From assembly GCA_015061725.1 (NCBI GenBank), contig SUVX01000016.1, positions 1 through 60,528 on the forward strand: a DNA stretch of 60,528 bases, in the 5' to 3' direction. Shown here piece after piece: positions 55,210 through 60,528 of this stretch (within the stretch, counting starts at the first letter, position 1; the number at the start of each line of letters is the position of its first letter). The notes under the pieces are model-generated. The model was given only the letters and a program-made list of their open reading frames with translations, made no database searches and was not told where the DNA came from. This DNA is from Lentisphaerota bacterium (lineage in GTDB: Bacteria; Verrucomicrobiota; Lentisphaeria; Victivallales; Victivallaceae). The position numbers and the translations under genes are program-made.

Positions 55210-56433
55210 ATGGAAAAGAAAAAGTTTAAAATCGCCATCATCGGCTGCGGTGCGCGGAGCGTTCCCTATGCCATGACTCTCGCCAATCACGAAGAAGTGG
55301 AACTGGTCGCCTGTGCCGATCCGGACATCAACCATTTGCGGACGATGTTAAGTTTCACCTCTGTCAAAGAAGAGGATATCCGCATTTATTCAGACTGGAA
55401 AGATTTGTGCGATAACGAAAAAGAGCTTGACGGCGCTGTGATTGCAACGCCCAACTATCTGCATCATCAGCCGGCTGCGGAAATTATGAAACGGGGTATT
55501 CCGCTTGCGCTTGAAAAGCCGCTGACGACGACGATGAAGGATTCAGAGTTCCTGCTGGATATCGTGCGGGAATACCGTCCTCAGCTGTTGATCGGATTTG
55601 TGCTGCGTTCAACGCCTTTTTATCACAAGGTGCGTGAAATCATTGACTCCGGCAGGATCGGCAGGATCATTTCCATTCAGGCAGATGAATTGGTGACACC
55701 GGGCATTTCTTCGGTGATTTCCCGTTCACCCTGGCGGCGTTTTACAGCCCTTTCGGGCGGAACTATGATGGAAAAATGCAGTCACGATATGGATCTTATC
55801 AACTGGTTTGCCGGCGGACGTCCCGTTGCCATCAACTCTTTCGGCGGCAGCATGATTTTCAGACCCAATCCGAGTCTGCCGCAGGAGTGTCTCAACTGTC
55901 AGCTCAAGGACAGTTGTCTTTACTACAAGGAGCCGCCCTTCAGCGAAGCTGCCGGAGATGCCCACTTGCAGAAAACGCTCCACGATGAAATGGACCGCTG
56001 TATCTATAATATCGACAAGGATATTTCCGATAATCAGGTTGTTTCAATTCTTTATTCCAACGGCGTGCTTGTCAATTTTACTCTGGCTTTCAACTGCCGC
56101 GGTGAACGTGCCGGACGCAATCTGCACATCATCGGAACTGCCGGCAGACTCTGGGGCAACATTGATCAGAACCAAATCGGTGTCTGCGATACGGCTACGG
56201 GAGAAACTGAAATCATGGATATCCCTGTCGTCAACTCCGGACACAACGGCGGCGATACCAGACACGCTCTTGAACTGCTCAAAATGATGAAGGACCGCAC
56301 ATACCGTCCGAATCAGGATGCTTATGCCGGATACCTGAGCAATGCTTTGTGTATTGCCTCTGATATTTCTGCTGCTGAAGCACGCCAGCTCCGTCTGGAG
56401 TACGATTCTAACGGATTCATTCAATTTATCTGA
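55210..56433 (+). CDS. Gfo/Idh/MocA oxidoreductase with a Cys cluster
   Basis: 407 residues. Rossmann domain IAIIGCGARSVPYA (8-21), ATPNYLHHQ, and the family EKP motif (ALEKPLTTT). The C-terminal substrate domain has GGTMMEKCSHDMDLINWF. At 227-236 it carries CLNCQLKDSC, a C-x2-C-x5-C cluster suited to metal binding and seen in only some members. Such NAD(P)-dependent enzymes oxidise sugar or inositol hydroxyls, often to 3-keto forms. 17-nt gap from the amidohydrolase, AAAGG site. A second family member follows two genes later, so an oxidation/reduction pair acting on one sugar is plausible. Confidence 0.9.
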   Translation: MEKKKFKIAIIGCGARSVPYAMTLANHEEVELVACADPDINHLRTMLSFTSVKEEDIRIYSDWKDLCDNEKELDGAVIATPNYLHHQPAAEIMKRGIPLALEKPLTTTMKDSEFLLDIVREYRPQLLIGFVLRSTPFYHKVREIIDSGRIGRIISIQADELVTPGISSVISRSPWRRFTALSGGTMMEKCSHDMDLINWFAGGRPVAINSFGGSMIFRPNPSLPQECLNCQLKDSCLYYKEPPFSEAAGDAHLQKTLHDEMDRCIYNIDKDISDNQVVSILYSNGVLVNFTLAFNCRGERAGRNLHIIGTAGRLWGNIDQNQIGVCDTATGETEIMDIPVVNSGHNGGDTRHALELLKMMKDRTYRPNQDAYAGYLSNALCIASDISAAEARQLRLEYDSNGFIQFI

Positions 56434-56441
56434 GGTGAAAA

Positions 56442-57155
56442 ATGATTGCACTTGATATTTTCAGAGAGAACATCAAAAAGTGCTGGCAGTTTGCGCTTGA
56501 TGTCGCATGGGATCAGAACGCACGTCATCCGGAACTTTCGCGCGGCAAGTGTCTTGAAGAGCGTTCCTATCTGCATACTCTGCTTGGAACCAATCAGGCT
56601 GAAGTTTTTTTGAAAGCGCGTAAAATGGCGGATGAAGTAACTGAAAAAGAGCAGATGAATGTTCTTCTGCCTGAAGTCATGCAGTTTGTTGAAGAACATA
56701 AGTACCCCGTCACTCTTGATAATCCAGAGTTTGAACCGGGGCGTCCTTTCAGATATAATTTATTGCAGAATAACTGGTGCTATATCCACATCCGCAATGC
56801 AAAAATGCCCGATTCATTTCTGGCTGATGCCGGATATGTGGCGGAAAATTTGCGTTATGTGATGGATAAAGCCGAAAAAGAACATAACTGCGATACGATT
56901 TATACGGCAACATGGCTCAATGATGCCTATCCGTTTTTGCGTTTCTTCCCGGATGAATGGCAGAAGAATCTTGCGGATACCATGGATTTCGGTCCGACTT
57001 TGGGCTGGCAGGGACAGTTTGTCAATGCTCAGGGGCTGCTCAACGAACGCGCAGCCGTCCGGTTCCTCAGAACAGGTGTGCTGCCTTGTGCAAGAAGAGA
57101 ATCGCATTGTTCTTTTGCGGCATTGCGAGAACATTTAAAACAAATGGGTTTATAA
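56442..57155 (+). CDS. Protein of unknown function in the catabolic operon
   Basis: 237 residues, not recognised. No signal peptide or membrane segment; probably cytoplasmic. Mostly helical, with several conserved-looking aromatic pieces: NNWCYIHIRNAKMPDSFL, ATWLNDAYPFLRFFPDEW, DFGPTLGWQGQF. The C-terminal segment contains Cys residues (LPCARRESHCS). SD GAGGTG directly before the ATG, 8 nt after the oxidoreductase stop. Its place between the two oxidoreductases suggests an enzyme or accessory factor of the same pathway. Confidence 0.75.
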   Translation: MIALDIFRENIKKCWQFALDVAWDQNARHPELSRGKCLEERSYLHTLLGTNQAEVFLKARKMADEVTEKEQMNVLLPEVMQFVEEHKYPVTLDNPEFEPGRPFRYNLLQNNWCYIHIRNAKMPDSFLADAGYVAENLRYVMDKAEKEHNCDTIYTATWLNDAYPFLRFFPDEWQKNLADTMDFGPTLGWQGQFVNAQGLLNERAAVRFLRTGVLPCARRESHCSFAALREHLKQMGL

Positions 57156-57176
57156 TATTTCAAGGAGAAAATTTTT

Positions 57177-58202
57177 ATGAAAAAGTATAAAGTTGCTGTA
57201 ATCGGTCTGCGTATGGGAGACGCCTGGGCGAGAGCCGCATTCAATAATCCGGATACCGTTCTTGCGCTTGTGTATGATAAAAATTATGATACCAATGATC
57301 TGATTCTGCGCAACTGGTATGAATCCAATAATATCCCGATGGCAAAGAGTATGGAAGAAGTCTGTGCTTCAGATGTGGATATTGTTGTTGTTGCTTCCCC
57401 CGATCACTTTCATGCGGAGCAGTCCATTGCCGCAATGGAAGCGGGCAAACACGTCATCTGTGAAAAGCCTCTTGCCCCGACGGTTGAAGACTGCAAAAAA
57501 ATCATTGATGCTGTCAAACGCACCGGTAAATTCTTTATGACCGGACAGGTCTGCCGTTACGCACCCGGATTCCGCCTTGCCAAACAACTTCTGGATTCCG
57601 GCAGAATCGGCGAACTTGCCTACATTGAGAGCGAATATGCTCACGATTATGCACTTTGTCCCGGATTTCAGAATTGGCGCAAAGATCCCGCCGTCAAGCG
57701 CGAAGGATTTTTGGGCGGCGGCTGTCATGCCCTTGATTTGACCCGCTATCTTGCAGGCGACCCCACTGAGGTCTTTGCTTATATGAACCACAAACTGCTG
57801 CCTGACTGGCCCACCTGTGATACCGGGGTGGCGGTTGCCAAGTTCCCCAACGGCGTGATCGGACGGGTTTTTGTTTCAGTCGGCGTGAAACGTCCCTACA
57901 CCATGCGGACCGTTTTGTACGGAACCAAAGGCACGATCATCTGTGACAATAAGAGTCCCTCCATTCAGATTGCCGAAGAGGACTTGCGCGAAGCCGCAGG
58001 CTCTCTGGAATTCAATACGCTGCCTGTCAACATCGCCAGCCACAACGTTTCAAGTGAACTCAAGGACTTTGTGGATTGTCTGAAAGAAAACAAACAGTGT
58101 CCGACGGATGTTTTTCAGGGAACGGCAACGGTTGCATTTGCCGAAGCTGCTCTGCGTTCGGCTCAAACCGGACAGCCTGAACAGATCACTTATTTGAAGT
58201 AA
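57177..58202 (+). CDS. Gfo/Idh/MocA oxidoreductase, second copy
   Basis: 341 residues. Rossmann start VAVIGLRMGDAWARAAF (the usual GxGxxG is replaced by GLRMGD), ASPDHFHAEQ, EKPLAPTVEDCKKI with the catalytic-motif Lys, and GGGCHALDLTRYLAGDP in the substrate domain. It lacks the Cys cluster of the upstream paralogue. NAD(P)-dependent sugar dehydrogenase or reductase by family; the specific sugar cannot be read. AAGGAG precedes the ATG; 21-nt gap before it, 17-nt gap after it. Confidence 0.9.
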   Translation: MKKYKVAVIGLRMGDAWARAAFNNPDTVLALVYDKNYDTNDLILRNWYESNNIPMAKSMEEVCASDVDIVVVASPDHFHAEQSIAAMEAGKHVICEKPLAPTVEDCKKIIDAVKRTGKFFMTGQVCRYAPGFRLAKQLLDSGRIGELAYIESEYAHDYALCPGFQNWRKDPAVKREGFLGGGCHALDLTRYLAGDPTEVFAYMNHKLLPDWPTCDTGVAVAKFPNGVIGRVFVSVGVKRPYTMRTVLYGTKGTIICDNKSPSIQIAEEDLREAAGSLEFNTLPVNIASHNVSSELKDFVDCLKENKQCPTDVFQGTATVAFAEAALRSAQTGQPEQITYLK

Positions 58203-58219
58203 AAGGAGAATTCCGGAAA

Positions 58220-59236
58220 ATGTGTGTCTGGAGTGCTTATACCGGAAAAAAGAGTGCCGCCCCCTTTCTGATTGATTCCCTCGGCAGAATCGAGGGAATC
58301 TGGGGCGGATTTTATACCGGACTTGTGACCAATGACAACGGCGTTTTGCGTATGGGTAAAGTCCTCGGCAATCTGCGTGTCTGGCAGGAAAAGTATTCCG
58401 CAAAAGATTTTCCCGGTTTTTCCGGATTGATCCATAGCCGTACCAACAGCGGCGGCGATGAACGCTGGGGACACCCCTTTGTCGGTTCTTCCGGAAAAGT
58501 TGCAATCATTTCTCAGGGCTGCGGCGGACTTTTTGCCGGGGAATCCAATCCCAAGTTTGAAAAGTGGGGCAATGAAATGCTTGAAAAAGGCAAAGTTTTT
58601 TCAAGCGGCATTTTTGATTTGCCCAAGCGTTACCCCGTACTTTCTGACGGCGGACAGGTTCACAGTGCCGAAGTGGCTGTTCAGGCGGTGGAGTATTATT
58701 ATGAAAAACTCAACGATCCCTTTGAGGCGGTCAAACAGGTTCAGCAGGTTTTGACAAATGAAGCGGCATCGCTGTTTCTGTTTGCTGATTGTCCCGGCGT
58801 GATTGCTTTTTCAAACGCCAATCAGCATTTGGTTTATCAGCAGGAGGCGGACGGAACTTTTCTTTCTATTACCACGCTCGGACTGCCGTCAAAAAACGGT
58901 ATGGAACTGCCCTGCAACAGTGTCGGAATTGTTACGCCTGACAGTATTTGCATTGAAAAACTGCATCCGCGTTATGAAACGGATATGAAGATGCCTGAAA
59001 AGATGCTTTCTCTTTCTCTTGAGTGCATCAAAAATAATCCGGGTTTGCTGCTGGGGAATGTGACTGACCGTGTTTTGAAACCGCTGCTGCCGCAGGATAA
59101 ACTCTGCTATCGTGCGGGAACGGCTTACAGGGTTCTGGAACAATTGGTCAATGAAAAATTGGTGCGTATGGAACCGGTGGAGTGTGAAAGCAGTCAGGGC
59201 ACTTGCGGAACAGTATTTAAACTTTATGCGGTGTGA
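58220..59236 (+). CDS. Class II glutamine-amidotransferase-like Ntn hydrolase, stand-alone
   Basis: 338 residues starting MCVWSAY. Cys2 becomes N-terminal after Met removal, as in GlmS/PurF-type glutaminases. The pattern GLIHSRTNSGGDERWGHPF matches the family's H(T/S)R...G...HPF signature. The next motif, normally HNG, reads SQG here. There is no SIS or synthase half; instead an undefined middle region and a winged-helix-like C-terminus (about 300-335). So it is either an amide or acyl-amine hydrolase acting on its own, or it hands ammonia to a partner such as the operon's oxidoreductase product. AAAGGAG upstream; 17 nt behind the second oxidoreductase. Confidence 0.78.
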   Translation: MCVWSAYTGKKSAAPFLIDSLGRIEGIWGGFYTGLVTNDNGVLRMGKVLGNLRVWQEKYSAKDFPGFSGLIHSRTNSGGDERWGHPFVGSSGKVAIISQGCGGLFAGESNPKFEKWGNEMLEKGKVFSSGIFDLPKRYPVLSDGGQVHSAEVAVQAVEYYYEKLNDPFEAVKQVQQVLTNEAASLFLFADCPGVIAFSNANQHLVYQQEADGTFLSITTLGLPSKNGMELPCNSVGIVTPDSICIEKLHPRYETDMKMPEKMLSLSLECIKNNPGLLLGNVTDRVLKPLLPQDKLCYRAGTAYRVLEQLVNEKLVRMEPVECESSQGTCGTVFKLYAV

Positions 59237-59254
59237 AAATTAAGTTGTCTGCTC

Positions 59255-59283
59255 TTGACAAAACAGGTTGTCCCATTTAAATT
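59255..59283 (+). promoter_or_regulatory. Promoter of the regulator gene
   Basis: TTGACA (59255-59260), 17-nt spacer, TAAATT (59278-59283), just after the stop of the amidotransferase-like gene. Confidence 0.6.
59260..59271 (+). promoter_or_regulatory. Operator candidate in the regulator promoter
   Basis: AAAACAGGTTGT lies within the -35/-10 spacer and is identical to 51403-51414 at the operon promoter; a bound repressor here would block RNA polymerase, implying autoregulation. Confidence 0.6.
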
Positions 59284-59315
59284 TGCAATATGAAACAATA
59301 TCGGAGTTGTTTTTA

Positions 59316-60410
59316 ATGAATCAACAGGGCGAATTAAAAAAAGATTATGCCTACCGGCGTATTCTTGAAATGATTTTGAACGATGAAGTTCTTGAAGATC
59401 ATTTTCCGGCGGAGCCCGAGTTCTGCCGGCAGCTGGGCATTGCCCGTGTCACCCTGCGCAGTGCATTCAAGCGATTGGAAAAAGAGGGTTACATCACCCG
59501 TTCCCATTATTACGGCACCCGGATCGTCAGAAACAGAACTGAAAAAAGACTTCTGATTGCCGCCAACAGATCAATGTTTTCAAATTCAAAAATCGCTTTG
59601 CGTGCGGAGTTGGAAATCGAACAGTTGACTGCTCTCTGCCGTGAACGGAACATCCCCTGTGACAGCAGCAGTCTTTATTTTCTTCAGGATGCTGAAAAAA
59701 TCTCTGAACGCTATTTCGGCGTGGTTTTTTTCGGTGCGGCAATGCGTGGAGATGAACCGTTTTTGCAGGTTCTTGAAGAAAGCGGAGTCCCTGCCGTTTA
59801 TATCCGTGAAGATGAAAACAACAACATTACCGACCGTTTTGCAAGTGTCGGACCGAATATCCGCGGAGCGTGGATTGCCGGGTTTGAATATCTTGCAAAA
59901 TTGGGATTCCGCCGTATTGCAACGCTTTTCAGCTATGACAAACGCAATTTTCAGCGTCTGGGGTTTGACCGCGATGCCTTTGAAGATTTTTTGAAGCAGC
60001 GGGGCTATACAGAGGCGGCTGAAATGATTTGCAATATATCAACAAAAGAGGATGATTACGCAGGACGGCTCCGTACTTTGATTGAAGAAAAGGCGCCTGA
60101 TGCGGTTTATTGTTACTCTGATCATTTTGCCGCTGAATTGTATCATGTTCTGCATGAGATGGGAAAAAAAATCCCGCAGGATGTGGCGGTGCTTTCTTTC
60201 GGCATGGGTTCCGATCTTTTGACGCCCACGCTTTCAGCGGTGCAGCTGAATTCTCCGCTTTTCGGACAGACGGTGCTTTCTCTGCTGGAGTATCTGCAGG
60301 AAAATCCCGGAAAAGCCCCCTTTATTGAACTGCCGTATCATATTCTTGAAAACGACAGTACCGCAAGCGTCCGTCTTGAAGGTATGATGAATGAAAATTT
60401 TAAAGTTTGA
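59316..60410 (+). CDS. GntR/LacI hybrid transcriptional regulator
   Basis: 364 residues from ATG at 59316 (GGAG at 59303-59306, spacing 9); an in-frame TTG at 59268 lies inside the promoter spacer and is rejected. Residues 1-75: GntR-type winged helix-turn-helix (DYAYRRILEMI...FPAEPEFCRQLGIARVTLRSAFKRL...YITRSHYYGT, read in pieces). Residues about 80-360: LacI-type periplasmic-binding-protein fold (YFGVVFFGAAMRGDEPF, VPAVYIRED, FRRIATLFSYDKR, DVAVLSFGMG). Such proteins are normally repressors released by a sugar ligand. It follows the operon in the same direction but has its own promoter with an operator-like site; the regulated operon is very likely 51507-59236. Confidence 0.88.
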   Translation: MNQQGELKKDYAYRRILEMILNDEVLEDHFPAEPEFCRQLGIARVTLRSAFKRLEKEGYITRSHYYGTRIVRNRTEKRLLIAANRSMFSNSKIALRAELEIEQLTALCRERNIPCDSSSLYFLQDAEKISERYFGVVFFGAAMRGDEPFLQVLEESGVPAVYIREDENNNITDRFASVGPNIRGAWIAGFEYLAKLGFRRIATLFSYDKRNFQRLGFDRDAFEDFLKQRGYTEAAEMICNISTKEDDYAGRLRTLIEEKAPDAVYCYSDHFAAELYHVLHEMGKKIPQDVAVLSFGMGSDLLTPTLSAVQLNSPLFGQTVLSLLEYLQENPGKAPFIELPYHILENDSTASVRLEGMMNENFKV

Positions 60411-60452
60411 AAACCACCTATAACAAGTTCGCAAAAAAAAGGAGACGTTATC

Positions 60453-60528
60453 ATGATTGACAGAAAAATTGAAACTGCCGCCCATGGGCGGGTGAAGCAG
60501 CACTGCTTCACCCGCCCATGGGCGGGTG
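60453..60528 (+). CDS. Start of a new gene, cut by the window end
   Basis: ATG at 60453 follows GGAG (60441-60444). Twenty-five codons are visible (MIDRKIETAAHGRVKQHCFT...) without a stop. In Lentisphaerota, prepilin-like proteins often have a short basic N-terminus reading ..FTLIELLVV.., and KQHCFT sits where that would begin, but the sequence turns into an inverted repeat instead. So it may be a pseudopilin gene broken by an assembly fold. Low certainty. Confidence 0.4.
   Translation, partial: MIDRKIETAAHGRVKQHCFTRPWAG
60478..60528. repeat. 23-bp perfect inverted repeat / 34-nt dyad repeat at the window end
   Basis: Bases 60478-60500 and 60503-60525 are perfect reverse complements with a 2-nt centre. 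The last 20 bases (60509-60528) are a perfect palindrome by themselves. Bases 60479-60494 and 60513-60528 are identical, giving a 34-nt period. This is typical of an unresolved contig end or of a palindromic repetitive element. Confidence 0.85.

Noticed and set aside
60478..60525. Intrinsic terminator at the window end
   Set aside because: The hairpin has no T-run, lies inside a newly started gene and repeats with a 34-nt period, which fits an assembly loop or repetitive element better.
1..60528. tRNA, rRNA, insertion sequence or prophage
   Set aside because: No tRNA cloverleaf pattern, rRNA segment, transposase, integrase or phage structural gene was recognised on either strand.

Overview
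The window looks like a chromosomal piece of a Gram-negative-type bacterium of the PVC group, most likely Lentisphaerota/Victivallales. This is an inference. It rests on giant beta-helix surface proteins without an autotransporter barrel, a planctomycete-style Ser/Thr kinase with a DWG motif, a ceramidase-superfamily protein, paired Gfo/Idh/MocA oxidoreductases next to a secreted glycosidase-like protein, and a hybrid GntR/LacI-type regulator. No rRNA or ribosomal protein is present to settle it. Shine-Dalgarno sites (AAGGAG/GGAGG) are clear before many genes and were used to choose starts.

Layout. 1-19.4 kb: two giant repetitive proteins in tandem (the first is cut by the left edge). They share six copies of a recurring module, and their last 903 nt are colinear and almost identical. 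19.5-24.7 kb: a MATE exporter, a patatin/lipase pair on the minus strand, orotate phosphoribosyltransferase (pyrE), and a ceramidase-superfamily protein that ends the minus-strand dTDP-rhamnose operon (rfbB-rfbA-rfbC-rfbD, 24.7-28.1 kb). 28.3-34.2 kb: a lipid operon of fabF, a fabK-like reductase and a three-domain MFS/acyltransferase/acyl-ligase fusion. 34.35-36.6 kb: a triple fusion of DUF1810, a PARG-like macrodomain and an ADP-ribosylglycohydrolase, the most striking single gene here. 36.6-42.6 kb (minus): a second MATE exporter, a three-gene FUSC/HlyD/TolC efflux operon and a lactonase-like lipoprotein. 42.7-49.5 kb: small secreted and membrane proteins, a GH20-like enzyme, a membrane Ser/Thr kinase with a Cache-type sensor region, and an atypical QueD-like protein with a zinc ribbon. 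49.6-51.3 kb: formate-tetrahydrofolate ligase.

51.5-60.4 kb: a tightly packed operon that looks like an undescribed carbohydrate-utilisation system. It encodes a secreted glycosidase-like protein, an amidohydrolase, a Gfo/Idh/MocA oxidoreductase with a Cys cluster, an unrecognised protein, a second oxidoreductase and a class II glutamine-amidotransferase-like protein. A GntR/LacI hybrid regulator follows on its own promoter. The operon promoter is a perfect consensus (TTGACA-N17-TATAAT) bracketed by two near-palindromes centred on CAGGTTG/CAACCTG, and the same core lies inside the regulator's promoter. This suggests a compact, self-regulated regulon. The window ends inside a new gene, in a 34-nt dyad-symmetric repeat that may be an assembly break.

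No tRNA, rRNA, CRISPR array, insertion sequence or integrase was recognised. Domain calls come from reading motifs only; no database search was run.
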